Origin: Escarpia spicata
Taxonomy: Eukaryota > Annelida > Polychaeta > Sabellida > Siboglinidae
DNA: 64,000 nt
NCBI GenBank assembly: GCA_963995525.1
Contig: OZ023205.1
Location: forward strand, 57,258,898-57,322,897
Direction: 5' to 3'
Shown in pieces: positions 10,641 through 21,425 of this stretch. The notes below the pieces were generated by a model, which saw only the letters and a list, made by a program, of their open reading frames with translations, searched no databases and had not been told where the DNA came from. Both the position numbers and the translations under genes were made by a program. Each line of letters starts with the position of its first letter. The stretch's first letter is position 1.

Positions 10641-11196
10641 CCACCATCTTCTGACGTCACAGTTGTGTCAGTTAAGCAAGCGGAGAAACTGAAGAAAAGT
10701 TTAAGTGAAGATACAGCGACATGACACAGCAGCAAACACATTTTAACAGACCGCCCGTCTTCCCATTTCATCTGTTGAGACGAGATAGGAGGTAGCGCAA
10801 GAGACAGCGAGAAGACGGTGAAATTGCGGCTGCGCAGTGACGAAACATTTTCAACAACATCCCCCCATACTCCCCTTCTCCCCCCAGTCGTCCGATGTCA
10901 CCAGTCGAGCAGAGGCAGTGGAGAAACTGAAGTTAGGCGGTGCAGCAGCAACACAATTTCTGCGACTACAACATTTGATTCGGCTCAGAACGAGAAACCC
11001 TCAACTGCACCTCAAGTTAAACCATAAGACTCACAAAAATGTCTGATTATATCCCCGTGAAGTTCACAAAGAACTAATTGAGGCTCACAAAACACTTTCA
11101 ATTATACACCTACCAACCCCACCTCCTTCACTGCAACATCAAGACGTCTCTGGGTGTAGTTTTGTTCTTTGTGCGACAAATAGTGGCGCCACATCA
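10640..11196 (-). repeat. Dispersed repeat R1, inverted units (unit A)
   Basis: On the minus strand the units show TGACGTCAGAAGATGG, GGTGACATCGGACGAC and a C-terminal TGTTGAAAATG, matching R1 at 5,415 and 17,165. The partner in unit B is 28,765-29,310. The predicted short peptides here (10,818-11,046) are artefacts. Confidence 0.6.
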
Positions 11197-11578
11197 CTTG
11201 ACTTACTTGACTTAGGGTTCTTGCCGGATATCCAGGCGTAGAGGTCACACCACATCCTTTATCATCGCCTTCCAGGTGAGGCGGTCAACGGTCAGCTGCT
11301 TGGCCACCTCAAGCGTGAGGCCCAGGCCATCCAAATCGTGCTTAACACAGTCGATCCATCGACGGCGAGGACGCCCACGGCGTCGTTTCCAGCCGGTGTG
11401 CTGTGGGTGGAATTGGTATAATAGAGCGGCAGGGTAGTTTGGTGCCCTACATTGCAGGTGGCCGAACCATCGAAGGCGTCGCTGGGTGATGAGTATTGGT
11501 GCATGCTTCTGACCGGTACGTTCCTTGATCGTGTTATTGCTGATATTGACCCACTTTATGTTGGCGAGGCGTCATATA
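11197..11578 (-). mobile_element. LINE ORF2 C-terminal fragment, A-only insertion
   Basis: On the minus strand the translation contains HLQCRAPNYPAALLYQF, KRRRGRPRRRWIDCVKHDL and LTVDRLTWKAMI. This arginine-rich tail is characteristic of ORF2 C-termini of RTE/R1-like LINEs. Unit B has only a short unrelated stretch at this point (29,305-29,337), so this is either a 5'-truncated insertion after the duplication or a loss in B. Confidence 0.7.
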
Positions 11579-11773
11579 TAAAATGCTTGTAGTTAGAACA
11601 GATGACACCACTGCTACTAGCAGTCCACGCACAGCCGTCTCAGATCTTTTGAACTGGGATGAAACGTAAGAAAGTTCATTCCAGCACGACACAGACGCCT
11701 ACAAACAATCATAGTTGTTGTTATAGATCTAGGCTCTCCATGCATAATCTTTGCGCATCAACTTTGTCAAACA

Positions 11774-11866
11774 CCCACACACAAACGCACACCCGCGCTC
11801 ACACACGCACGCACGCATACACGCACACACACGCACGCACGGACGCACACACGCACGCACGCACAA
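11774..11866 (+). repeat. CACG/CACA microsatellite (unit A)
   Basis: Imperfect ACAC/ACGC array. Unit B has a longer and purer ACGC array at 29,722-29,870, so the array length differs between paralogues. Confidence 0.9.
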
Positions 11867-11944
11867 GACCCCTTCTATTCCCTGAATTAATGGCATACAG
11901 CCTCCCCGAAAACATTGACATTGTGACCAGAGGAGGAACAATTA

Positions 11945-12400
11945 TTATACCGATTTGATATAGCGCTCTTTTCATACATAAAAGCCTGCTCAAAAGCGCT
12001 GTACACAATCAATAGAATAATCATGGACAGTAAAAACAAAGCATAAAAAAGATAGCATGATAAAAATGCTTTAAAATGTAATAAAAACTGACTAGAAATA
12101 GTTAAGCAAAAAAATGGGCCAGGAACAAATGTGTTTTAGCAGCTTCTTGAGAGTGTTCAATGTTTTTGCTTCACGAATGTGAGCCAGTAGCGCATTCCAC
12201 AACTTGGCTGCTGAACACTGACATTTTCAGTCTCCGTAAGTAATTGTTCTAGCCCTTGGAAATTCAAATGTCACTGAATCCATGGATCGCTGCGTTCTTC
12301 TTGATTTGTACACATTCAGCACGTCCGATATACATCATGGAACCTGTCCATGTAGGGATTTATATGTGTGCATCAGGATTTTAAATTGCACATGATAGTA
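11945..12400 (-). mobile_element. CR1/L2-like LINE 3' fragment
   Basis: The minus-strand translation shows FKILMHTYKSLHGQVP, KLWNALLAHIREAKTLNTL and LKTHLFLAHFF before a stop, then an AGCGCTTTTGAGCAGGC...GAGCGCTATATC 3' end at 11,945-12,005. The piece is 5'-truncated. In unit B only the tail, to 30,138, is collinear; the duplication breakpoint falls inside this element. Confidence 0.7.
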
Positions 12401-12559
12401 TTGCATAGTACGATAGTATTAGGAGAAGGTCAAATATATTAAGTACGTCGGGCACTTGAGCCATCTTTGCAACTAAATATATCCAGATCAGGAAGGCAAT
12501 AACATGAAAACGAACTAAGAATACTTGTTTTGAAATCTAGGCCTATACTTTCATGCAAG

Positions 12560-12945
12560 ATCAAGCAACAGCGGTTCATTGTAACGGTGGAGTCTCTGCT
12601 GCTGCACGGATGCGAGTCTTGGACACTAACAAAGACACCCAGAACATAACTAGATGGGTGTTTTACAAGTATGCTGCAAGCCATATTCAACATTAACGGG
12701 GAAAACACGTGTCACTTGTATAAAGATACAAACGGAATTACTCAGAAGATCCAAGAAATAAGGGTGAGATTTGCTGGACACTGTTGTAGACATAAATATT
12801 AAATAATGATTGCATCCAAGACCATCCCGTTGCAGCAAACACATGGAAGAACAACACAGGACAGCGTGGGGACATGAAGAAGACTAGAGTTTGGAAAGAG
12901 AGTTCGACCCGAGTGACCGACATGAGTGAAGTGAGATAGTAGGCC
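12560..12945 (+). mobile_element. LINE ORF2 C-terminal fragment
   Basis: Plus-strand codons give LLLHGCESWTLTK, RFAGHCCRHK, ASKTIPLQQTHGR and TDMSEVR, a familiar thumb-to-C-terminus layout of LINE ORF2. Stops and indels interrupt it. It lies in the A/B spacer. Confidence 0.65.
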
Positions 12946-13299
12946 CTTATACGTCGATAGCACACTATTTTAACAAACCAGACATTGCTCCCTGGTTCTC
13001 GTAATTGGTGTTGGCAAATTGAAATTGTGATGTCACGTACGTCTTGAAGTGAGTCACCTTTGCACTGACTGTTTATTCGTGCCTGCTGGCCCCGCTGTAA
13101 TATATACACTTGTGTATTGGACCGTGTGTCTGACAATATTGCCGCATTCAACAAATCAACAGCTGTAATTGAGTTACCGCCAGGAACAAACAGCTAGACG
13201 TGAATAACCGCACCGTTTTCACTGGAAATGGCACCGTTGGCCTAAGTGGTCATTAGTTGGTTAATTCTCAGTTCGCTGACATAAGCCGAACACACACAA
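12946..13299. other. No recognised feature
   Basis: Positions 12,946-13,299 hold no domain, tRNA or clear repeat. The minus-strand open frame at 12,738-13,154 overlaps the LINE fragment and appears to be chance. Confidence 0.4.
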
Positions 13300-13422
13300 T
13301 GTGGCGTGATTGTAACATATCGTGACTCGACTATGTAACGAGAGTGTGGTAACTCTATACGTTTATTGACGGCTTGCCGCTAATCGCGTGCATGCGCAGT
13401 TAGAGCAAGCCTGAACACTACA
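13300..13422 (-). repeat. Ty3/gypsy 3' LTR
   Basis: The minus-strand sequence starts TGTAGTGTTCAGGCTTGC immediately after the polypurine tract. It contains AATAAA (about 13,363) and ends in CACGCCACA, giving TG...CA ends and about 123 bp. The position fits the 3' LTR of the gypsy element above. The 5' partner was not found. Confidence 0.65.
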
Positions 13423-13440
13423 CCTCCCTTTCTTTCAAAG
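13423..13440 (-). promoter_or_regulatory. Polypurine tract
   Basis: The minus strand reads CTTTGAAAGAAAGGGAGG directly before the LTR TG. This is the expected plus-strand primer site of an LTR retrotransposon and fixes the element's orientation and LTR edge. Confidence 0.65.
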
Positions 13441-13949
13441 ACATGTTAACTGTACTGCTAAAACAAAATGTATGATCTTTTAATTCATAAATAGTTAATA
13501 AATGTGAACGTGTACTTATGCAATTGTACAATTTACCAAGTAAGTACGTATTTATAAAGGTCCACGTCTGCTTCCATTTTCTGTCAATTATTCACACTTC
13601 TAATTAAAGCTCAAATTACTGAAATTATTAAACAATCAGTGTCTTTGGTATCATGTGCTTCCTCGAAACTAAGATGTAAAATTCAACTTCTTCTTGCGAA
13701 CAACTCTTCGTGCGCGAACTACTACTAAAACACATCTAAAGTTAAATAGACTGTAGGGTAGACTATCTGCCGTCTTGAACTAAACAACTACGGGTCACTC
13801 AGGGATTATTCTATCCTGGTGGGACTGGAACGTCTCAGTCACGACGTTTGCCCTTCGGTTAACCTGGCCATAGTTCACAAGTCCATGCGTCTTGTTGGCT
13901 TGCTCACACAACCACTACGGGTCACAATTCCGGTGGGGGGCGACGGGTA

Positions 13950-15099
13950 AGTAACGGGCGCACTGCGAACGCTAGACGCGGCTTGTGATTCTTCAGGGCT
14001 GCTGCTGTTTGAGTAACTCCCAGATTAGCATTTGTTGATCAGGCTCGCTCACGGCATATTTCTGGCCTGACTCTGGGGTATACCCGTTCCGCTCCGAACG
14101 TTGACAGTGGCAGGTGTATTCTGTTGCGTCTGTGCTTTTTCCCGTTCCATTCAACGACATGCGATCGAGGAGCTTGATGTTGGCTTACAACTTTGGCGTG
14201 TAGCTATTTCTTGGAGCTCGGAAATGGAGCCAACCTCATTGGATTTCCTGGCAGATGTACAGGGAGATCCCCGTCGACTTTCCGGTCGTGATAGTAACGC
14301 TGGTTCTCTTTGTCCCGGTTCAGGCTGTGTACGTCTTACTTTTGTCACGTCGTAGGCAGTTAGCTTTAGAAGCTCTCTGGCGATCGGCAATTTGTTTCTA
14401 GCCTGCGACTCATGCACAGCTAGGCTGGTGACACATTACAGCTTTCTAGCGGCGTAATGCGGTAATCTAGCAAGGCCAAGTGTTTGACTGTACACTTTCG
14501 CCAAAGTCGTTTCACAATCTGTACCGATCTTTCTGCCTCCCCGTTCGACTGTGAGAAGGCAGGCGATGAAGTGCAATGTTCGATCTGGCAGTCTTTGCAG
14601 AATAGCGCATATTCGCGAGACGAGAACTGAGTCGCATTGTCACATCTCAATTTTTCTGCAATACCGTGTCGACTCATTTGTGACTTGAGGGCATCAAGCG
14701 TTGTTGCGCTGCTCAAATTCTCGAGTTTGTCGACATTCATGTACTTAGAATAGTAATCCACAGTGACCAACTAGTTATTTCGTTCCCACTCGAAAATGTC
14801 CGCAGCTACCTCAATCCAAGGCAGATCGGGTGTTTTCGTTAGCCTGAGGGTTTCGGTTCGTTGCTTATTCTAGTTCGTATTACACGCAGCGCAATCATTC
14901 ACGAGATTTTGATTTGTTGCGTCATCCCTGGCCTGTATAGTGCTTCCCGTGCTCGTTGCTTGCATTCCGTTATGTCCATGCGCGACTCATGTATTTGTGC
15001 AAGCATGTTTGGCCTCATGCATGGCGGCACCACGATTATGATACCTTTGTACACTACACCGTCAGATACGGAGAGTTCGTCACATATTGTCCAGTACAT
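13950..15099 (-). pseudogene. Ty3/gypsy integrase
   Basis: The zinc-binding region (15,099-14,899 and just below) has GIIIVVPPCMRPNMLAQIHE, ECKQRAREALYRPGM and CAACN. The core (14,790-14,420) has VDYYSKYM, RCDNATQFSS and QSNGEAERSVQIVK, so Asp, Asp and Glu of the DDE triad are all present; the second box has an unusual Cys before the Asp. The C-terminal region (14,417-13,950) continues in several frames. A stop separates the zinc-binding part from the core. DDE residues survive although the protein is broken. Confidence 0.85.
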
Positions 15100-15167
15100 T
15101 CTGATTGTGTGCGGTGTTTCCTGCTATGTATCTGGCCAGCCCTTGAGGATCATAGCGTGTAGCTCGT

Positions 15168-15660
15168 TCAGGTAATTGGTTGTGCATTCCTGGAACTGCT
15201 TGTATCGTGTATTACGGCGATGAAGTTGATCATGTTGACCATGACAGGCTCAATATCAGGTACTGCATCGGGCAGGTGGGCACGACTCAGTGCATCTCCC
15301 ATAGGGATTTCCTTAGTTGACTTGTACGTCACGTTCATGCCGTACTGTTGCAGTCTTAGCAACATTGCTTGTAACCTCATGGGCGCTGGTAGCAGTGGCT
15401 TTGCTCATATAGCCTGAAGTGGTTTGTGATTGCTCTCAACCGTTGTAGTTTTTTTTAAAAGATGTGGTAATGGTATTTCTTGTAGCTATGCACGATAGCT
15501 AACATTTCCTTTTCCAGTTGAGCATTCCTCATCTCTGTTGGGTTGGTGTGAGCGCTCTCGCTGTGTAGGCTACTGGACGACCGTCTTGTAGGAGGACTCC
15601 TCCTAATCCGTTGCTACTCGCATCGCACTGCAACAAAGTTACTTCAGCTCTTCGAAGCTT
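15168..15660 (-). pseudogene. Ty3/gypsy RNase H remnant
   Basis: The minus strand gives TLLQCDASSNGLGGVLLQDG then RPVAYTARALTPT and EKEMLAIVHS, which carry the first catalytic Asp and the conserved Glu of RNase H. After stops, 15,380-15,168 gives YKSTKEIPMGDALSRAHL, the linker to integrase. This domain would degrade the RNA template during reverse transcription. Confidence 0.85.
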
Positions 15661-15861
15661 CTCTGTTGTGGTTTGCCTCAGTAAAAATCGACGTCTCGTT
15701 TCATCACATCCCGAAGTGGAGCGTCCACTGTACTCATGTTTGGGATTAATTTCGACAGAAATGCTCTGATAACAATGGTTTCTGGTATATATGTACGATG
15801 TAGTACTGTACCTTAACGCAATTGTTGTGTACCGAGTTGGGAGTGTGACACAACCTTCTAC

Positions 15862-16250
15862 CTAAATTGGGTGATGAGTGTACCATTTGAACTTGCAAGC
15901 GGTCTTTATGATTGGGTGATTGCAGTGCATATCTCTGTACACGTTGTACGGCATCAGAGATTTCGTAGCGCCGGTGACTATCTGCATTTGGATGTGTGTT
16001 CCGTTTACACCTGGGCTTTCCCACCAGTCGCCGTCTGTATCGGTGATGGTATTGATCAGATGTGCGTCGCCGTCATCATCTGATTGCTCAAAGCCACACA
16101 TGTCCTCAACTATGTGGGCGCTCGCCTTGTTGCGGCACATCGACGCAAAATGTCCCGTTTTATGACAGTAGTGGCACTTGCTGTCCTTAGCAGGGCAACG
16201 TTCGTGCGATATGTTGTACCCGCATTTCTGACATTTCCGTTGAGCCTGGT
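15862..16250 (-). pseudogene. Ty3/gypsy zinc knuckles and aspartic protease
   Basis: The nucleocapsid part (16,235-16,125) reads CQKCGYNISHERC and CHYCHKTGHFASMC, two knuckles of which the second is canonical CX2CX4HX4C. The protease follows in frame 16,140-15,862: a linker (FEQSDDDGDAHLINTI) and then MQIVTGATKSLMPYNVYRDM. In this family the active site is DTGA; here Asp has become Val, so the protease could not work even without the later breaks. Confidence 0.85.
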
Positions 16251-16962
16251 ATCGCGCTTTCTGTTTAGCATGGTCTTTGCGGAATCTGGACTGTGATCAG
16301 TTCCTCGAACGTCCAGGTATCCTCGGTTATCCCCGACCTTCAATGTTCGCGGCAAGAATTGTGGGGTCTTCATCGACGTTTATTGCGCGCATAATTTCCT
16401 GGGACGTCTCGTAGTTCTGGCCAATATTCATGGCCATGTTTAGAGTCAGTTTGTATCCTTTCTCTAGACATTTCACTCAGACCGCGGCTTGCGATGATCT
16501 CAGAATAATTGCATCTCTGAGCATGCGGTCGTCTTCAGCATAGCCACAGTCTTTCACAAGAATTCGGAGATCCGTGACAAAGTTGTCAAACTTTTCACCT
16601 GGATCTTGTTTACGTCGGTTGAGAGTAACAGTTGCGCGGATTTGGTTTGTCATCGGTGCGACATATTACGCATATTTGTTGTACACGCCTTGCAGAGTGG
16701 CGTTTTCTGCCGGATCGTCACCCGTCGCTGGCATCCAAGTAAAGGTCTCGTATATCTCGCGTCCTTTGACGGCGATGTACGTCATGAGGAATTTTACCTT
16801 CTGACCTTCAGGTTTCGTTGCAAGCGGGCCATTGATCGTAAACTCGCAGTGCTGTTTGAAGCGCCGCCATTCCTTGTCTACATTAGCCTCTTGCCAATTC
16901 ATGCAGGAGTTTTCACCGGCGTTTGCTGTGTCGACAGCTATCGTTCTCCGGTAACCAAACAC
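16251..16962 (-). pseudogene. Ty3/gypsy gag
   Basis: The capsid-like region opens near 16,900 with NWQEANVDKEWRRFKQHCEF and continues KFLMTYIAVKGREIYETFTW to NATLQGVYNKYA. Later frames run toward the zinc knuckles at 16,235. The start is uncertain, because codons upstream of NWQEAN look like leader. Several shifts divide the frame between 16,660 and 16,250. Confidence 0.8.
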
Positions 16963-17159
16963 TCACTGCGTGTCGTTGACGTGCACCGTCGTGGAGTCAG
17001 TGGTAATTCTAGTTGCTACTTCTTCCGCGCCTATGATAATATACGCCATAATATGGCAGGCCGATAATTTGCATTGTGCAGGATGTTAGCAGGTGATTCA
17101 GTTTTAGTGTATCGTAATTAATTAATACAGTAATAATATGCACTGGCGCGGGAACGAAA

Positions 17160-17440
17160 TTAATATTAGAGGAGCGGAGCTTCAGCACCACTCCGCTCCG
17201 CTGTCGGATCATTACGTCGGAAGACGGGGAGGGAGTGCTGTTGGAATGTTTTCGCCGCCGCACTGCCGTAATTTCAGCTTCTCCTCTGTCTCAGCTCTCG
17301 ACTGATGACATCAGAAGAAGGGGGGGTTAGATTGAATGTTGAATATTTTATATGGCGACGTTCAACATTATCGAAGCTCACCACAAACCTCAAATTGCAT
17401 CCCTTGAATCTCGTCAAAAACCCACATTTAGGCTGATATT
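17160..17440 (+). repeat. Dispersed repeat R1, spacer copy
   Basis: Two units with CTGTCGGATCATTACGTCGG and GACTGATGACATCAGAAGAA, then GTTCAACATTATCGAAGCTC and ACCACAAACCTCAAATTGCA. The order and 3' flank match 5,415-5,650, so it is one element rather than random similarity. Confidence 0.65.
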
Positions 17441-17446
17441 GACTCG

Positions 17447-17543
17447 TACCGCGTGTATGGCCCTATCGGTCTGCCATACACGTACCACATCAACGACGCC
17501 ACACGGCGTATTATGGCTGGCCAATAGGGTCATAAACGCGGTA
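17447..17543. repeat. Imperfect inverted repeat / hairpin
   Basis: TACCGCGTGTATGGCCCTAT at 17,447 pairs with ATAGGGTCATAAACGCGGTA ending at 17,543, with two mismatches. An inner pair, GTCTGCCATA / TATGGCTGGC, extends the stem. It may be a miniature foldback element; no target duplication is obvious. Confidence 0.55.
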
Positions 17544-18498
17544 CTAAGTTGTCCGCTATGCTAACAGGGGTTCGCTATGGTTCCTTGGTACAATACGCAC
17601 ATCTCTATTTGTAATGTATTATGGTATTACATTAGTTTACATATATAGGGTAATTACATATTACTGATTCCAAGACTATTAAGCGGGATGGGTGTGAGGA
17701 TAAGCTCTCACTAACTATTAAGTGCCTCAACGGTGTGCGTCTCGTAAAGCCTCTGACAACCCAGTCCAGCCCTGGCCTTCACATGACGGAATTGTTCTTT
17801 ACTGACAGAAGAAGGGGCAGAGGCGGATATCTGGCGCCTTAAAAGTTAAAATCAGACGCTTCGGGCAGATGGGGCTCGTTAACCTTGACAGGTCGCATGT
17901 CTAGGAGAAGGTAAACTCTTGTTCCAAACCTTCGCTGCCTTGCGGCTATACCTTCACATGCATGGGAAAGGCTAAGTTAGACAATCCTGACAACAAATCC
18001 GGAGTGGGAGACCCGAAGGCAGTCCGATGATGTGTTCAACTTCCTTTTGGTAGCTCCTGCGACGGCACTGGTGCCAAACTGTATCAGCTCTGGCTGTTCC
18101 TTTGGATACACCAGTGACGTGGAGAGGGGGACTTGCTGCATGGGCAAAAAATGGCCCTCCATATCAACTTGCCTAGACTTGTGCCTTGGAGAGGACACTC
18201 CAGCTTCACCTGACGGTGTAGATAAAACACGGGAAGCTGCAGTTTACCGGTTATAAGCCTCCTGCTCGATTGCCGTGGAGTGTGGCGCCAGGGGTTGCTT
18301 CCGACGGTGGGAGAGATCTACATATCTCACTGGATAGCTACCGTCCGCCTCAAGCTGGGCAGCTCCAAGCCAGCAAGGTGTTATCTCTCGCCACAGTTCA
18401 CCTGCCTCACTGGTTGCGCGGGGCTTAGGGTTTTGTAGCCTGAAGAGTGGACTGAAATCCCTGCACCAAGCAACACAAGACAGAGTACAAAACAGACA

Positions 18499-19305
18499 AT
18501 GAAAAGGAAAACGGACCGGAACCGGAAAAGGAAATCGTCTATGAAGTTGGGATGCTGGAACATTCGTACTATGACGACAGGCATCTCACAGGACCTCCAT
18601 GACATCAGTGACGCCCGAAAGACTGCAGTTATTAACAACGAGCTCAAAAGGTTTGATGACGACATCGCCACACTCCAAGTAACACGCCTGGCCGAATCAG
18701 GGTCTTTGAGGAAAAGGGACCACACGTTCTATTGGCAAGGCAAGGGACTCGACGATACAAGAGAGCACGGCGTAGGCTTTGTAGTTAAGAACAAACTGCT
18801 AGGGATGATAGAGCCTGACGGAAATGGATCTGAAATAATCCTCTCGCTCCGTCTTCAAACGTCTGATGGCCCTGTCAACATAATCAGTGTGTATGCGCCA
18901 ACCATGTACTCAACATCAGAAGCCAAAGATTAGTTTTATGGAAACCTGGATTTCATCATCAGCCAGATACCGCCACAGAATCACCTGCTGCTGTTGGGTG
19001 ACTTCAACGCAAAGGTGGGAGCCGATCATGTCGCCTGGCCAGTCTGTTTGGACATCACGGAGTCGGCAAGATAAATTAGTATGGACTGCAACTTCTTTAG
19101 TTGTGCTCCAATTCGACCTCTGCATCACCAACTCCTTCTTTCAGACGAAGCCCCAACACAATACATCTTGGAGACACACCCGATCAAAGCACTGGCATCA
19201 GCAGTCTTTGAAAAGAAGAAGTCAAGGAAGACAAATGATTGGTTCGAGGTTAACTGCAGTGTCATGACTTCAGTTATCGAGGCCAAGCGCGCAGACCTTG
19301 AATAA
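18499..19305 (+). pseudogene. RTE-type endonuclease domain
   Basis: The frame starts with a basic run (MKRKTDRNRKRKSS), then MKLGCWNIRTM, the usual first endonuclease strand. In the family the next box is LQETRL, with a catalytic Glu; here it reads LQVTRL. GVGFVVKNKLL and NIISVYAP follow. A TAG at 18,931 interrupts the frame, which then continues LLLLGDFNAKVGADH in the same phase. The last part is shifted (19,081-19,305). With Glu lost and a stop, nicking activity is not expected. Confidence 0.85.
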
Positions 19306-19582
19306 CACAAGCGCTCACCCAGCCAAGCAACCCTCCAGGTACTCCGAACAGCCAGAAGCAAAGTCCAGCAGACTGCTAGGCGCTGTGCGAACGAATACTG
19401 GCACAATATATGCAAGGACATCCAAGGGTCAGCTGATACAGGCAATACTGGGGCCACGTGTGGCGGCATCAAGAAAGCCGTATGCCATACTCAGTGAAAG
19501 ACAACTCCCCTGAGGTCCTCCACAGGCAAGCAGATCCATGACAGGAAAATTCTAATGGAGAGGTGGGTAGGGTACTGAGAGA

Positions 19583-21365
19583 ATGCTGTCACCAGCTCAG
19601 CCATGGATGGCATGGAATGTCTACCCATTTTTAATGGAGCTGGACGAGGAACTAACCATCGACGAACTCAGCAAGGCTATTGACAATCTCTCCAGTAGAA
19701 AAGCACCTAGAGGCGATGGAATTCCACCCGAAATCATCAAGTGCGGCAAGAGAACCCTACTCAAACCCCTACACGTACTTCTTTGTTAGTGCTGGAGTGA
19801 AGGGGCCATGCCGCAAGACATGAGGGACGCCAACATCGTCACGCTATACAAAAACAAAGGAGACATGAGTTATTGTAACAATTACAGAGGCATCTCACTC
19901 CTGGGCTTAATTGGCACGTTGTTTGATCGTGTCTTCCTGAACAGACTACACATACTCGCTGACAGATTCTACCCAGAATTTTCAGTGTGGCTTCAGAGCA
20001 AATAGATCAACTAGTGACATGATCTTTTCGCTTCGACAGTTACATGAGAAATGCAGGGAACAGAAGAAGCCGCTGCACATTGCCTTCATCGAACTTACCA
20101 AAGCCTTCGACCTTGTGAGCAGGGATGATCTGTTCAAGATCCTACCGAAGATAGGATGCCCCCCAAAACTCTGCAGCATAATCAATTCATTCAACGATGA
20201 TATGAGAGGTACAATCCTGTATGACGGTTCTACTTCTGATACTTTTAACGTTACCAGTGGCGTCAAACAGGGATGCGTCCTCGTCCCAACCGTCTTTGCG
20301 ATATTCTTTGCCCTTATGTTGAAGCACGCCTTTGGATCTTCGACTGAGGGAGTGTACATGCACACGAAATCTGACAGAAAACTATTCAAATTGGCTCGCC
20401 TAAAGGCGAAGACCAAGATGCGCCTGGCCCTCGTCAGAGACTTTCCGTTTGCGGACAATGCAGTAGTCATCACGCATACCGAGGACGAGCTACAAAACCT
20501 CATAAACCGCTTTGCAAACGCATGCATGGATTTCGGACTGACAGTCAGCTTGAGAAAGACTAACATCATGAGGTAGGATGTGATCACTCCCCCAGCCATC
20601 ACCATAAACAATTATGAGCTAGAGGTCGTCCACCTCTTCACCTACCTCGGGTCCACCGTTGCTGACAACCTTTCCTTAAAAGCAGAAATCAGCAGAATGA
20701 TTGGGCGAGCGGCCTCAACACTTGACCGGCTCGCAAGGAGAGTGTGGAATAACAAAATGCTGACAGAGCACACAAAGGTGACAGTGTACAACGCCTAGCT
20801 TCTGAGTACACTTCTGTACGGTAGTGAGTCGTTGTACTCCACTCAGGAGAATCGACTGAACTCATTTCACATGCGCTGCTTGCGGCGCATCCTCGGGATC
20901 TCCTGGAAGGACCGAGTCCCCTATACAGAGGTCCTCTCACGTGCCAAGTCTATAAGCCTGGTGACCATGCTCAGGCAACGCCGTCCCCGCTGGCTCGGCC
21001 TTGTTCATCCGATGGAAGATGGGAGACTTCCAAAAGACATCCTCTACGGTGAGCTGGCCACTGAAAAGAAAGCTGATCTTCAAGGACGTATGCATGCGAG
21101 ACTTGAAGGCATTAGACATATATATTGACAACTGGGAAGATCTTGCTGGAGATCGATCCACATGGAGGCAGAAACTACACAGGGGTCTCAAAAGAGGAGA
21201 TGATACTCTCCGCAGGCTAGCAAAAGAAAAACGCAACCGCAGAAAAAAAACACCCATGTCGAGAACAGAGCCGAGAGCACCTTCAAGTGCAGCATATGCA
21301 ATAAAGACTGCCACTCAAGAATTGGCCTCTACAGCCACAACAAACGCTGCCAAGCCAACAACTGA
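19583..21365 (+). pseudogene. RTE-type reverse transcriptase and C-terminal zinc finger, copy B
   Basis: LDEELTIDELSKAIDNLSSR and KAPRGDGIPPEIIKCG open the domain. NYRGISLLGLIG follows, then one long frame (20,019-20,576) with IAFIELTKAFDLVS, SGVKQGCVLVPTVFAIFFAL and FADNA. The second catalytic Asp of FADD is Asn, exactly as in copy A. The thumb runs 20,580-21,128. The C-terminus (21,276-21,365) reads CSICNKDCHSRIGLYSHNKR C and then NN-stop, a C2H2-like finger of this LINE group. Stops or shifts occur at 20,573, 20,797 and near 21,120. Confidence 0.85.
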
Positions 21366-21425
21366 TCTTCGACACCAGGGCACAGATCCATAGTCTTACG
21401 AGACTGCAGGATGCCTACTACTAGA

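Larger units (their letters stand above)
1..12075 (+). repeat. Large segmental duplication, unit A
   Basis: This stretch recurs in the same orientation at 19,607-30,138. Anchors seen by eye are 1-1,364 with 19,607-20,967; 1,365-1,893 with 21,678-22,227; 2,820-3,057 with 22,228-22,474; 3,057-3,232 with 23,021-23,196; 5,863-7,340 with 24,233-26,110; 8,553-8,752 with 26,121-26,319; 8,753-11,196 with 26,921-29,310; 11,579-12,075 with 29,338-30,138. The offset falls from about 19.9 kb to 18.1 kb because of indels. Unit A starts before the window, so its left edge is not seen. Segment 3,233-5,862 has no good partner in B. Confidence 0.88.
13300..17040 (-). mobile_element. Degenerate Ty3/gypsy LTR retrotransposon
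   Basis: Read right to left it contains gag (16,962-16,110), protease (about 16,140-15,862), an RNase H remnant (15,660-15,168), integrase zinc-binding, core and C-terminal regions (15,099-13,950), a polypurine tract (13,423-13,440) and a 3' LTR (13,300-13,422). The gap between protease and RNase H is about 200 bp, far too small for an RT domain, so RT is deleted. No second LTR was found to the right of gag. Stops and frameshifts run throughout. It lies wholly in the A/B spacer. Confidence 0.85.
17660..21425 (+). mobile_element. RTE-type LINE, near full length (unit B)
   Basis: This non-LTR element has a GC-rich 5' leader (17,660-18,498), APE-type endonuclease (18,499-19,300), linker, RT (19,583-20,960), a C-terminal basic region and a zinc finger ending at 21,365. 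Its endonuclease resembles the RTE/BovB-derived endonuclease found in ruminant craniofacial development protein 2. The frame has stops at 18,931, 20,573 and 20,797 and several shifts. The 5' edge is inferred from the CTGACAACCCAGTCCAGCCC leader style, not from a target duplication. The RT half is duplicated at 1-1,364. Confidence 0.8.

Noticed and set aside
16606..17067. 153-codon plus-strand ORF
   Set aside because: Shadow of the minus-strand gypsy gag.
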